From NCBI GenBank assembly GCA_002221725.1, contig NJFT01000088.1:85403-149402 (forward strand): 64,000 nt of DNA, given 5' to 3'. Position 1 is the stretch's first letter, and each line of letters begins with the position of its first letter. Shown piece after piece: positions 11,065-24,100 of the stretch. The DNA comes from Scedosporium boydii. Lineage: Eukaryota > Ascomycota > Sordariomycetes > Microascales > Microascaceae. The notes under the pieces were generated by a model that was not told where the DNA came from, made no database searches, and saw only the letters and a program-made list of their open reading frames with translations. The translations under genes were made by a program, and so were the position numbers.

Positions 11065-14000
11065 ATGCCGGGAGTCATAATGACGGATGTTGGCGCCGAA
11101 AATGGTGCTCTCACGAATCACGACAGGAGTCCTCACTTGAACGGAGCGAACGTGCAAGGATCTGGGAAGGTTCAGCTCGACTCTGGAAAGCATTCGACCA
11201 ATACTCCAAATGGATCCTCCAACCATACAACAGACAGGAGTGGCGTCCAATCCTTTGCACCGATGGACCCGACCAAGCAGGTTCTCGACAAGCGGGGGAG
11301 GATGAATGGCTTGCCCGATGAGATTCGCCATATCGCTGAAGGATACATACCTCTTTCTCTATTCCTTTCGCGGCTCGCTCAACAGACACATAATGTCCTT
11401 CAAGAGAAGGTTCAGCAACTTGCAAAGATGCCTCTACCGCAAGCTCCCGCGTCCGCGGTTAACGGCAACTCTTCAGCTGTATCGAAAGACAAGGACGAGT
11501 TCGATAACTCTCACGAGAGTCTATACAAGAAAGTCAATCTGCTTCAGTTTATCCAGTCGATCCATGGGAAATGGGTGAAGGCTTTGGTTATCGCGAATTG
11601 GAGCAGGGAGAGCGAGCTTGTCACCAAGCTGATCGACTTGAAGAGCCATCTCAACGATCAGCTCATGGAGTTTGATAATCGGCTGGAGCAAATCGTGGAG
11701 CTGAAGCGCGGGTTGATCTTTGCGCGCGTCCCAAGCCCCGATTTGAAGACTGCGCTCCAGGTTCTCTCTTGTGGTAATGGCGACTGGATGCCCGATGTGA
11801 GTAGCCGAATCCATCCCCCCAAGTTTCTAACCGCTTGCTGACACTCATCCCAGCTCGGCTACATAGAACCACCGAAGCTAAAGCGGGCTGACCACGTCAA
11901 GTGGCTTGAAGATCTCGATACCTGCCTCTCTATGCGGCTGAACCTCCAGGATTTCGACAAGATACCGCGGCAATTCAAGGACTATTCCATCGGCTCTGGG
12001 CGAGTGACGTTCAAAGTCAAAGGCGAATTCGAGATTGATCTTACTATGGCGGACGAGGACCCGGAGAAGCAATTCTGGTTCATCGATTTTAGGTTCGACT
12101 TTTCGCCGGCGGCGCGAGAACTTTCGCCTCGTTTGAAAGCTATGTTAGAGGTGCATGTGAATGAGGCTTTAGCCAAGGATCATCTCACAGGTTGTTACCA
12201 GCTGCTCCACGAGTTTGTGCTGAGCCATAAGATTGGAGAACTGAGACGACAGGCCTACGAACTCGCGCGAACTTCTTGGACACGGACGCTTGCGATAGAA
12301 CCCTTGGACCGTTCGTTCTCCATTCAGTATTGGGTCACTCGGCAACCTCAAAACACTTCGTCTGTCCCCGCCTACTCGCGATACGCTGTTCCGCAAGTAC
12401 CCACAGTGCCAAAAAGCTGGATCATCGTTTCGGTTGCTAGTGCGAGGAAACTCGACGGCTCTCCTGATCCTAAGGCTTCCAGTCGCCTTACCGTCCAGTG
12501 GTTCCGTGATGGGAAAGAGGTCAAGGATGCCAACATCGAGTTCGACCACAACGACTTGTCCACCGAGAAGCTTCTCAAAGTAGTAATAGCGAAGCATGTC
12601 GAGCATATTCTGAGGTCGATACACAAGAAGCTACGTCCGGCGCCACGCTTCGCTAGTCAAGAGGCCGCCATGGTTCTGCACATATCCCCAACGGAACCGG
12701 GAGAGTCATTCCTAACAATGCAGCTCAGCGCGACGGAAACCGTTGCCCTAAGGGTGGAGCCGACCAGTGGCAAGTTCAACCTTCACCCGAACTCCAAATT
12801 CACCATACAAGCCGAGAACAGGTTGAACATGAGTGGCAAGGACCCCGCCGAGGATGGCGCTACCTGCTTAGAGACCTTACGATGGCACCACCTAGCGGAG
12901 GAGATTGCACGCAAGGGCAGATCGCAGGGTTGGGCTCCCACCAAGAATCCATTGAGCTATGACGATGTCAAGGTTCTCTTTAAGCCCCAAGACCCGTTTT
13001 CACCCGTTTGCTTCCAACGCCAAGGTGTCGACCCTAAGTGGTACGTCTTGTTGGTTATGAGTCTGCACGGGGATGAATGGTGGATATTCAGGTCGTAAGT
13101 CTTTTTATTTCTACTTTCTCTGCAAATTGTTATTTCTAGCTGCCGATTCTGATTCTGATTTTCTTCTTCTAGCGATGAGCCGAGGACCACAGCTCGTTCA
13201 ATCGGATTCTATGCAAAGCTTCGGCTTCAATTGGCCCAGCCTGGACTCGAAGGTCCATTCTGGAGCAACTTGACCACCTTTGTCACCGGCCTTATTGCGC
13301 ATGCCACAGATTTGGCCGAGTTGCACCACAACAAACTCCGATATGAGAGGCGCACAAGGAAGAATTTCTCCCTTCCTAATGAGGTTGTGGTTCCATCCAT
13401 CTTTGTCAAACTCTCGGATGTATTACCTACAGCTGCCAACAGAGCGCTGCAGTCGCTCACCAATGGCGAGCAACACCGATCTACACCACACCTTGACTCC
13501 GGAGCTGCTAAAGACGGATCATCCCAATCTCCCGAGCCAAAGGAAACCCATGGTGGCTCCGGCGCAATTAGCACATGGCTGTCCGAATCCAGACGGAGAT
13601 CACCCGGTTTCGGGAAGCCCTGGGCCATGGACTATATCGAGCTTCGGTATTCCGGAGTACACTCGGTTCAGACAAGGGAAGGTGCTGGTGGGCGTCACCT
13701 AACATATGGCATGGATGCCATCATCCGCGTGGTTGACAGGAAGAAGTTTTCACTGCTAAGCGGAAAGCTGGGAGATAATGTTTATTATAACTCACGACGG
13801 GGTGAGTTCTGCGTCCGACTGCGAACCAAGGTCGGCTCCTCTATCGTTTCGACTTTGAAGGCTAGGCTCCAAGCGATCGACCGAGTGGTGAATTCGCTAG
13901 ACGCGATGAGCGTCACTAAGGACACAGTTAAATGCGAGCAGGTGACGCTCGACAAGGTGGTCTTCACGTACTCGGACGGTTCCGGTGCCGAGGGAGCGAA

Positions 14001-14673
14001 GCGGTGGCGAGTCTCGCTCGACCTGTCGAAGAATCGCATGGTTATGGACCTCGAGATTGGTAACCCCCATATTCGGATCCTGGACCATCTGTCTTCACTC
14101 CTCAACGCTCCCAACGGCATCTCGAACCTCACCCTCGTTCTACCTATGACACTCAATATCCTCACCGTCCTGGATAAGCTCCATAATAACTGGAAGGAGA
14201 TCGCCAAGCACGGAAAAGGCACCCTCATCATCAACGCCAAGTCCCTCGATTGGTATACGCTCTGCTACGAAATGCCCGAAGCCCCGAACCGGCCGCGTTC
14301 TCTCGGAATCGACGTACGTGCGAAGCTTCGCAACGGCAAACTCTGGTGGTTCATCACCCGGGCCGAACCGCCACCGCCGGGCCAGGAACAGAATGACTTC
14401 TTCAACCAGCGCTTAAGGAAAGTGTGGGAAGCTAAGAACGTTCCCTGGCGGTCTCTCTCTTCGGGTGCGGCCATGGACATTGACGATAAGTCACTCAAGC
14501 TGCTGTTCGGACTCGATCATATGGTGCGTGAGGCCGTGATAGGAGGCGGAGGCTCTGGTGGGAACGCCGGAGCGAACAATGCGCAGGCAGCGGGTAAGGC
14601 GAGTGCGGCACAGGCGGCGGCGGCGGCGGCCTCGGCTGTTGGGAGTAGAGCGAAGCCGGTGACTCTTGACTAG
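11065..14673 (+). CDS. MED14: Mediator complex subunit 14 (Rgr1), three exons, 1157 aa
   Basis: Exons: 11065-11796, 11854-13094, 13173-14673, joined in phase. MED14 is the scaffold linking the head, middle and tail modules of Mediator, the coactivator between transcription factors and RNA polymerase II. After a disordered N-terminus, residues about 82-125 (LPDEIRHIAEGYIPLSLFLS...) begin the conserved MED14 N-terminal region, followed by the HGKWVKALVIANWSR segment, both typical of the family. Length fits fungal orthologues. The C-terminus is a Gly/Ala-rich low-complexity tail (about residues 1110-1150). The start is the ATG at 11065 (MPGVIM); the frame upstream reaches only a GTG. The second intron is a standard GTAAGT...CTAG type. 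MED16, also a tail-module subunit, lies 6.5 kb downstream. Confidence 0.96.
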
Positions 14674-15315
14674 AGCTTGAGTGGCACTCTCCGTCCAACC
14701 CCCGCACGATATAGCTCCTCAAGGTCTCGACTTCTATGATGGCGTTGATTCCATGTACATGAGATTTTTTTTTCTCTTTTTTTCAACTTTTCTTTCTTTC
14801 GCTTCTAATGCCGGTCGAGGATGGAGGAAAAGAAAACAAGATCCAGCGAAGCCAGTTGTCTCAGCGAACAGAAAAAGGGCAAGGCCCTTTCTGTTATTGC
14901 GTTCGTTTCATTATTGATCGGTTAGGTACGGCGAAGCGAGACCACGAGGAAATGGTGGCAGTATTGATATGATGATACCTCTAGATAAAGTCGATAGCTT
15001 GACTTGAACTAAATTTATAAGTCAGTCAACTCTATGTGTTCTAGCATCTAACCTTTCGTTTTGTTCGCATGTGTGAGATGTGTGTCGTCTAGTAAGAGTG
15101 AAGCTTGTTGAAGTTAAGTGAGAATCTAAGAATCTATCTCGCTCGTATCCCGCAGGTCTTTCATATTTCCAAGAAACATATATGTATACATTTTGTACAT
15201 GAATGAACTTTGCCCGCATCCGCTCCCTCCACAGCCCCATGTCTCTCTAAAGATGTCAGTATATTTCTTCTTTTCAACTCCAAAAGCGGGCACTGCTCTT
15301 CTCCCGCTTCTGCCA
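14674..15315. other. 3'-3' intergenic region between MED14 and HEM14
   Basis: About 640 bp between two convergent stop codons, presumably both 3' UTRs. T-rich near 14765-14800 and AT-rich near 15000-15200. No gene seen. Confidence 0.6.
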
Positions 15316-17260
15316 CTACCTCCCCAAGAACCATCTACCCACAGCACTCGACCCCCTCAACTGCTTCCCCAAAGCATTCAACTCTTCCCTCGGCACAGCA
15401 ATAACATCCGCGCCCTGCCTCCCCCTAAACTGCGCCAACCCGGTATCCCCAACAGTTTCCCCTCTCTCACCAACGCCAGCCACCTCACACGCAACATCGT
15501 ACCCAGCCCTCATGGCAGGCATGACTCCAACGGCAGTATAAGAGCCCCCCGCGACGGCTAACGTGCCTTTGAACTGGCTCCGTAGAGCCTCGTCGGCGGC
15601 CGTCATGGTGGCGCGGTGCGAGACGACGTGCTGCGGTATGCACCCGCTAGCGAGACCAACATGCGTCATCTCCGGCTCCTGCGGAATACCGACGTGTCGA
15701 GCGAGGACCTGCCTCGCGCGCCGAACGCACTCCTCCTCGCCGGGCATCTCCTGAGCCGATAGCTCGGACCAGAAGTGCCCGCCCATGAGGACGGTGACCT
15801 TCGTACCGCGCTTCTCGTCCTCGTGCAGGCCGTAGGTGTCCGAGTCGAAGAACATGCCAAGGATCTGTTCGGGATTGGGGCTCGTGAGGGGCACGAGGTA
15901 GCCGAAGCCCGTGAGGTTTGTCGTGAGGTTGGGTCGCGGGAAGAAGAAGGAGACGGTGCGCATGGTGACGGCGCGGGTGTTGAGGGGGATTGGGGAGGGG
16001 AGGGTGGGTGCGAGGAGTCCGCTGGGGGTCGTGGAGATGACTTTGTCGTGGAGGGAGGGTGGTCCGGATGTTGTGGAGAGCTCGACTTTGTTTTGGTCCG
16101 AGATGTAGCGGAGTTTGGAGACGGGGGTCGAAGGCTTCAAAACTACGTTGGCCTTCTTTTCCAACTCGTCTCGAATGGCGGAAACGAACGACCCCATCCC
16201 GTCGGGAAACGAAATCACCTCCGCCTTCGACCAAGCCCTCACCTCCTCCTCAATCCCCCTCTTCCTAGGATCCAGCTCCTTCAAAAGCTCATAATCCCCA
16301 CGCGGGATAAGCACCTCATCCACGCCCTTCTCCAAGTGGAAATTATACCAAAAAGCAGGCAACACGCTCGGAAAACTCAACTTATCCAAGTTGCCCCCGT
16401 AGATCCCATGCATCATAGCCGAAAGGACGTTCCGCGGCGCCGGCGCATCGCCAAACGTCATGCGCAGCCAGTCGCCGATGGAAACGTCCTGCTCCACCGC
16501 CTCGTGCGGTAAGTTGCGCATGTTCGCGCGGCGGTAAGCCAGGGCCGCCGAGGTCATGCCGCTGACCACGTGGGTTCCGCGGAGGAGTTGCCACGAGGTT
16601 TTGAGGGCTGTGAGGGGGTTGAGGACGTTTGGGGGTAGGCGGACGAGTTCGTCGTTGTAGCAGAGGAGTTTGTTGCGTGGTGGGGAGATTTTGAGGGGGA
16701 GTTTGAGGTCGGCGAGCTGTTGGAAAGTTGGTTTTAGTAGATATACTTCAAAGAGTCTCTCTCTCTCTCTCTCTGAGTTCAGAAGATAGATGCGCGCTCA
16801 CCATGTCGTAAAAGACGTAGTCGTCGGCGCGGAACCCCGACCCGGCCAGACCCCGAAGTATTCTCGGCCCATTCTCGAAATACACGGGCTGTCCGTCCGG
16901 CGCCTCCTTCTTTACCGTATGTATGAACCCACCAACTCTATCGCGGGCCTCGTATAGTGTAATCTTGGACGTCGCGGGCAGGAATTTGGCGAGATAGTAC
17001 GCCGTCGTAAGGCCCGTGATGCCGCCCCCGATAACGGCTACGTTCTCCGGCGGATGCGGCGAAGAAGAAGAAGACGATACGGTGGCGTATCCTCGCCGGC
17101 TGCCATCAATTGACTCATTTTGGGATCGATTGAGGACGTTGCGGTGTAGAGGAGTCACGGGGACGAGTCGGCGGCGGCTTGCGACGGGAAGACGGGGCGT
17201 GGTGGTCGTGCGCAGCATTGCTTGGCGAAGGCAGCCGGGACAGACGCGGGTGATGTCCAT
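15316..17260 (-). CDS. HEM14: Protoporphyrinogen IX oxidase, mitochondrial, two exons, 619 aa
   Basis: Exons: 17260-16802 and 16716-15316, joined in phase 0 across an 85-nt intron. The enzyme is FAD-dependent and oxidises protoporphyrinogen IX to protoporphyrin IX, the penultimate step of haem synthesis, at the inner mitochondrial membrane. Residues 1-70 are rich in Arg/Ser/Thr without acidic runs, consistent with a mitochondrial presequence. The dinucleotide-binding motif VIGGGITGLTTAYYL follows at about residues 75-89, then YEARDRVGGFIHT. The C-terminal FAD contact region LAVAGGSYTAVGV...AGYDVA is present near residues 550-580. The intron contains a CT microsatellite. Length is at the upper end for the family because of the long presequence and tail. 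Confidence 0.95.
16756..16774. repeat. CT microsatellite in the HEM14 intron
   Basis: A 19-bp TC run on the plus strand (GA on the transcribed strand) just after the HEM14 5' splice site. Likely length-variable between strains. Confidence 0.85.
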
Positions 17261-18453
17261 TGTGGGCGTCTGTTTTGGCGCAGGGAAAGGTCAAAGCATT
17301 GGGGGAGAGAGGGAAAAGGAGTGTATGTTTGGGGAGGGAGAGGAGAGGAAAGGAAAGGCGTTGTCAAATTCGGATCGAAATGTTGAGCTTAGAAAGTTGA
17401 TGTGGGCTGATTTTGGGCGGTGTCGACGATTCGGTCGAAGCTTCTCCGAGGGCGAGATCTACAGAGCACAATCAATTGGCCTTACAATTGTCCCATCACA
17501 AACCGCCGTGAAGAAAATTCGAGAGTTATTTGATTTCCAATCATCAATTTTATGAAGAGAATATTGGAGGTGGGAATATCAAACCGGTCAAGAACAAGGT
17601 GTCTCAGCTTGGGCTTTCTGCCAACTTCAATGCTCTACAAGCCGTCAATCACAATCACGACATACGTACGAGTCACTCAAGAGCAAGAGGAAGAGAGACG
17701 GGACTCTCACAAAGTGCTACCAAGGAAACCTCGCCTCTTAGAGGCGAAAAGAAAAACAGCTCATATTGAATTCAACCCTCCCCTCCCCTCGCCAATCTTC
17801 CCTTCCAACCCCGAGGCTCATCACAGTATATCCTCCAGCGAACGGCGAGATCATCCTCTCCCAAAGGCCCATGGCCAGCAGGATCCGACGACTCGTCGAG
17901 CTCCCCTCTCCTCCACCCCATCATCCCTCCCCCCCACCGATGTGCTGGTTTTCGCTTTCCTTAGTCCCCTCTAGAGCGTCCCCTCCTTCGAAGAGAAAAG
18001 GGGAGTCAAGAGGAGTTGAAACCCTCCAAAAGAAAAGGACCTTTTCGAAGAAGAAACACAGAAACAAGAAAAGAAACTTGTGACAGTAAAAAAAAAAGAA
18101 GAAAAAATAGTTTCAAAACAAAAAGAACATAACCCCTTCCAAACTCCTGGTATGCAGTTTTTCATCGTCCAGTTGGGCCATCTTGTCGTCACCGCGACCA
18201 GCCCGGTCCCTTCTTCTGATATTTCCCTAATGTACATTCAAAAGCCATCGCCCATCCTCATCTAATAAATAAAAAAGCGGTTTTCCCTTCTTCTTTCCGT
18301 AACGCTGTCAGGAACCATTCTCCTCGAAAGGGACCCTTTCTCAGTCTCCCTCTTTATAAGCCATCGTCGTAGTGTGGTTCCTAGTTTCCTCTTTTTCCCC
18401 TACCGAATACAAAACTAAAGCCGGAGCGAGGCAGACAATCCATGCTTTCGGCT
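17261..18453. other. Intergenic region: HEM14 promoter and NAB2 3' region
   Basis: About 1.2 kb between the HEM14 ATG and the NAB2 stop codon, both on the minus strand. Purine-rich on the plus strand near 17310-17360 and 17980-18130. Several short open frames without resemblance to known proteins. Confidence 0.55.
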
Positions 18454-20074
18454 TTATTGTATACCATCAGCATTCTCCTCATCACCATTGCGCGCCCCCT
18501 CCTCGGCCAGGACCATCTCCACCAACGAGTTCTCATCAACAAACTTGCGCTCGCTGACGTGCTCCCCCGATGATTCGGCCGTCCAGACCTTATCCTTGAA
18601 GCCACCCTGTTGACCCTCTTCGTGAACGAAGGGGCAGGTGGGGTTAAGGCAAGGCGTGTACTTGCACTTCGTCTTGATGTGCGTGAACTTGCACCCGGGC
18701 GTCGTGCAGTCCGCGCCGTTGCGGCAGAGGGGCATGGCGGGGTGCCTAAAGGGACAGCGGGGGTTCTGGCAGTTGGGGTAGAACTTGCAGTCCTGCTCGC
18801 CTTGGTGGGCCAACCGCGCGGCGGGGGAGGGGTGGCGACCGACACACTTCCAGTTTTTGCAGGCTGCTCCGAAGGTGCAGACGTCTTCGAGGTCGATCGT
18901 AATACCGGGAGGCGCGGCGGGCGACTGGTGCGCGAACTTGCAATCTTTGTTCAGACATTTCAGGTTGTACGAGCACACCTTTTCTTGGGGATTCGTGGGC
19001 TCTGCCTTAGATCCACCCATGTCGACATCCTTGTCGCCGCTTTCGCCTGCTGTAGATTCCCTTTCGGTTTGGCTCGCAGCGGCGGCGGCGCGGTGTCCCT
19101 GCTGCTGAATGTGACCACCACCTCGGCGGAAGTTGCCCCTGTCTCCGCGGTGCTGTTGCTGCCTTCCCTGACGAGGATTCTGGAACCCTTGCGTCATCAT
19201 CTGCTGCGAAATCTGTTGCATCATTTGCGACTGCTGTTGTAGGAGGTTCATGAGCTCCGCCGAAGATGGCTGTTCCGATACCATTCCCCAGGGCATGCCG
19301 TTGGGGCCGGGCATACCGGGCATCTGGCCACCGCCCATGCCGTGACCCGAGGCGAGAGCGGCAAACATTCCGGCCTGGACATTCGCCGCGCGGCCGTTTT
19401 GATGGCGCTGCTGTTGTTGCCTATTCATTCCGCCGCGAGGGCCGGTGGGGGGTCCACGAGAGATGCGCTCGTTGCCGGTCTGTGCCCGGACGCGGTGGAG
19501 GACGGAGTCATGAGTTCGGTCCATAGCCTTGTTCATTTGCCCAAACATTCGCTTGTCGCGACCACCTCTTGGGTTGTTTCCGTTTCGCATAGAACGCGGT
19601 CCGGTGGGTCTGAAGTAAGGAAACGAGTTAGCTTCTGATATAAGTTTATTGGAGACGTCAAAGGAGGGAATGCGAGGAGAGCCAGGGAGACAAAGGATGA
19701 ATCACGTACGCGCTTATTACTCCTGCGCTAGCTTGAGAAACATCGCCATCGGGTCCTGATATCTGCATAGCATCGCTAACGGGCGCGGATTGACGCGCGC
19801 CATTAATCTGTGAATTGAGCGATTCTATTTCGCCAAATAACCACGCCGAGAACTCTTTGGCGACGGGATCATTAGGAAGGCCGAGGATCTCGCCCGAGAT
19901 GTCGGAGGCGATTTCGTCCTGCGTCTTGCCATTGACGAGCATGAGGACGATGTATTCGGCGAGCGCGGCATCGTCTTGACCTCCCGTACCCCAGCCGACC
20001 TCGAGGAGCTTGGGCTGGATGGCGGCGTTGATGGCTTCGGCCAACGGCGAGTGGAGCGAGACTTCGATAGTCAT
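18454..20074 (-). CDS. NAB2: Nuclear polyadenylated RNA-binding protein Nab2, two exons, 506 aa
   Basis: Exons: 20074-19710 and 19609-18454, joined through the split codon GC|A (VISA-PTGPRSM). Nab2 binds poly(A) tails, limits tail length and helps export mRNA through the nuclear pore. Residues about 1-90 (SPLAEAINAAIQPKLLEVGW... ALAEYIVLMLVNGKTQDEI) match the PWI-like N-terminal domain that contacts pore-basket proteins. A Gln/Met-rich and RGG-rich linker follows (about 180-295). Five CCCH fingers of the C-x4/5-C-x4-C-x3-H type lie at about residues 334-451; the yeast protein has seven. The ATG chosen starts MTIEVSLHSPLAE; the frame upstream has no ATG that fits the family. Confidence 0.93.
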
Positions 20075-21177
20075 TGTGGGCGGGTTATCCGCACCAGCGC
20101 GACGAACCGGCGGGACCAACTTGGGAACGAGTCGCTGCTGGAGGAATGGATGCAATGATACCTAGGCAGGTCGGCACGAATGATGCGAGGCGAGATATTT
20201 CCTGGGTGAGAACTCTCGAGGGAAGCTGTGGTCGCGAGGGTTTCAAAGAGGGAGGGAGAGAGGGATCGTCGCTGGAAAAACTCTGAAGAAAAGTTTCGAG
20301 TTAAGAGGGAGGGGAATTAGGGTCGGTCGCGACTATGATTGAATGAGACCAGAGGATAGGACAATTTGTAGATAGAAGGTCACCCCTAATCGCGTTTATC
20401 GCGTTGAAAAGAGCAGGTTAAGTGGTGATGGGCTCCAAAGGATGGGGATGTTTTTTTTTCTTCTTGTCAGGATGCTGTCTTGGAGAATGACGGCAGGGGC
20501 AAATGCAAAATCACACAAGCGCCACACCTCGCCTTACTGTAGCAATTCATTGTCCTCTTTGTCCTGCTGAGGGGGCGCCCACTTAAGCCTGACAGAAGGT
20601 CACGTGGGCTTATTCTGTCCAACTCCAGCCAATTCCAGCTGCTGCTGTGCCACCTGCCACCCAGCGCTTTTGATTATTCAGCAATTCAGGCTGAAGTCTG
20701 ATTCACATCGTGCCGTGGCCACAATAACCACACTGTACAAGACTGTACCGAGGTACCTTTCAAGAGGGATCTTAGCCAGCAATTACGACACCTGCCCATG
20801 TTGCACGAGACGACATCAAATTAGCCAGGAGAATTGGACTAAACACTTGCGAGAGAAATCGACGAGACTATGGTCCCGTATTTAGAACCTATGATAACGA
20901 TGATCCTGTCTGTCCAGCGGGAATGAGAATGGTATCTACGCTCCTCAACCCTTTTAACGATTCGCTATTTGTAGTAAAAGTACGCACTCCATGTCAGAAT
21001 ATGTCCCCAATAACAAGCCGACCTCAAGTTCCAAGAGTCAAACTTCTGGGGCGGTATTGAACAGCCTGCTCACTCTTCCCGTCCTTGTATTCCAGTCCAG
21101 GATAAAAGTCTTCGACCACGAAAAAAAAAAAAAAAAAGCCTTAAACCACACGCCTCCGACGAGGAACACTTCGTTCC
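20075..21177. other. Intergenic region: NAB2 promoter and MED16 3' region
   Basis: About 1.1 kb between NAB2 (start) and MED16 (stop), both on the minus strand. It contains an A17 run at 21121-21137 close to the MED16 stop codon. No gene recognised. Confidence 0.55.
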
Positions 21178-24100
21178 TCAGCTAACAAGCCCCCCCTTTG
21201 GCAACAAGCCCCAACTCCCACCACATGCACACTTCCTTTGCTGCGACAAGACATACGAAAACCCATGCCTCGGGTTCGACACGTCCTCCATCACGGACGC
21301 GCAACGCACGCAGCGCCTCCACTGTCCGCTCCACACTAGCCCCATCGTTCGCGCTCCTCCGTTCGCCTGTTGCTGCTGTTGCTGCCGCTGTTGATGTGTC
21401 TCGGCCTGTCCCGGAGAAATCTCCACCTTTCTGAACATGTCGACGTAGAGCGCCAGCGACCGCTTCCTCGCCAGACTCTCGGGGCTATCCGCGGCAACCT
21501 CCAGGAGCGAGTAGTCATGGAAGAAGAGCCTGGCAGGATCCACCGTTGCCTTGAAGGTTGAGAGGTGAGTCCCAAAGAACTGCATAAGTGCCTTGCGAAA
21601 CATGGGATTGATAGTGCCGCCGAGGAGCATGGCGAGCTCGCACTGCATTTGCGCTTGTTTTATCATGGCGTCGAGCTGCTTGGGGATGGCGGCGCCCGGC
21701 TGGGGAGGTGGCTGTCCAGCCGCCTTGCTAACCATTACCACCAGCATCCCCGTATATGTGGAGCGGATGTCGTTGCCCAACTGAGTCAAAAGCTTCTCAA
21801 AGTCTTGCGCCTTGACGAGGCTCGACGACGTAATCTGCTGCATTCGCTGATAGGCCCTGTGTAGGGCAAGATTCGACGTCTTAGCGTCGGCCTGCCCTTG
21901 CTGGGCTTGTGTTTCCCAGAAGCCGATGACGCGGTTACCGAGGGCGTCAAGATGTTGAAGTCGCCGGCACACCGCGACAAGGAAACCTCTGGTCGAAGAA
22001 CACAAAAGAAGGTGTAAAGCTACGTCGTTCTTCTCTTGTAGATATGCTGATACAGCAGCAAACTTGCTGGGCTCCCTGACCAAAGCGGTGAACTTTGAAT
22101 CATCGAGTAACGAGAACAGACTATCTGCTAGCCACGACAAAAGATCAATTGACCACTTGGCGCATCCTGCGAGAGCTTCAACCACCTCTACATCAATTTT
22201 GTTAGTAAAATTGAGGAGTCCAGAACTGCGGCTTCACATCGTGAATACGACAAAGAGGATGGAGGGCAGTGTGCATGGGTGTTGATCATCTTACCGGGTT
22301 CATCTAACGGGCTCAGTTTCTCCCGTAGATTTTGCGGAGTATTACTCGCTATTGTAACGAGGATGACAATATTTCTGGCATTCAAGGCTAGAGTGGCGAA
22401 CTTGCTTCCAAAGCTCCGCGGGTTATATTGGCCACGGAAACCGAGATTACCAATGATGCTAAGACACATCTGTAGATGAGTGTTTCTCACAAGGTTGTCA
22501 TGGTGGCTGTCCTCGGAGTAGTCGATCGAGAATTTAAGCATCGATACTATGTCAGTAGCAAAGTCATAGTTGAATCCTATCCCAAGATTAGCGGCCCGGT
22601 GTCTACAAAATGAGGAAAAAAGAAAGGAGAAAAAAAAAGCTACAGATGGTAGGGCAACCTACGCTTCTTCTGGGAGAATGGCCGGGCCACGGCCAAAACA
22701 TCGTCAAAGCTTGACATGTAATAGATCGCTGCGCCCGTTGCAACTGTTAGGGCCGCAATAGCTGGCGAATATTGTGCTGATTGGAAGTTAGAAGAGGCGA
22801 GATCAACGGGGTTGCAGATAACCTTACGATCTTGAGTCGAGTTGCCGATGTCTTCCTGAGCATACTGGAGGTGTTTCCATTTCAGCTCGCCATTGGGGCA
22901 AACTTGCACTAGGGAGCAGTTCGTAGGCGAAAGCAAGAGTTGAAGACCTGCGCGTCGAGATATCGGTCAACACCCACGAGAACAAAGAGGAAACAAAATT
23001 GCGGTTGTGGAAAGGTGGGCTTGCTGGCTTACAAGGTGTGGGATCGGGAAAGGTGAATCCGACTTGATGCAAATTCATGATCCGTTCTATGTTGGGCTCG
23101 TTGTATATTTCATTCAACGTGAGACGGTCACGGTACTCAAGAGTACCGTCCGAAAAGCTGATGCATATAACCTTGCCGAATTGTAAGGTTTGAATACCCA
23201 CAATGACTTTGTTGAAAGTGAGTGGCTCTCCCCGTTGGAGCCTCGTGGTCGGCTACGAACGAGGTTTGATGTAAGTCAGAATTCTGTATAGAAGCAAAAC
23301 GTAAACTGACGAGTATGGCGCAGTGGTGGCGGGTTCAACGTACCTGTGGATCTGGGGTAGAGCTCTGTTTCTGGCCACCTAACGAAGAGAAGGCTGGGTG
23401 GATCATTTGGGGCTGGTCGGTTAACACCTGCCATCGGTCGACGATGCTGTGGACCTCTTGGTAGGGTGAGTCGGGAGAGGGTAGATAGGATCGGACAGTG
23501 AGAATAAGCGGGGGTGACCATGACTGGGCGTCGTTCTCAAGAGTAGAAGGAAGAATTTCGAGAAGTGAGATCTGGGTCATGGCGGAGTCAAAGGAGGAGT
23601 CATTGGGCCCATATTGGTGCCAGCTTGTAGACGCCAGATGGCGCTCGACCAGCGAAGGGTTCAAAGGGACGCCCGGAGCAGGATGCTTATCCCCCTGTGA
23701 ATGGCCCCATTGCAATGTGAGCTTAACAAGTTTAAGCTGCCGGGATGCCGTGGCTAGGGCGAGGTACAGGAAGGCTAGCGACGGGGTTAGTGAGGTGGTC
23801 TTGGGGAGTATATTCGTGGATATGTCGACTCGATACGACGCGCGGTCAACTCACTCTTGTGGGCGCAGATGGAAGCGTGGGTAACCATGTCATCGGTACT
23901 GCCGATTCTTTCAATATCCGTTGTGGCCTCCTCGATCCTGTTGTTGTTCTGGGAATAGAATAGCCTGATCTGGCCGTTGGTGGTGACGCATAGTAGGGAG
24001 CTCTTGGACGGACTGGGATGAGAGGGCCCGAAGCTGTGGATAAAGGAAGTATCGTAGCGGTATCGGTTATTTTCCTTGATGGCAGGCCCATGCAAGACGT

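Noticed and set aside
15775..16512. 245-codon plus-strand frame opposite HEM14
   Set aside because: Exact antisense shadow of the conserved HEM14 exon 2.
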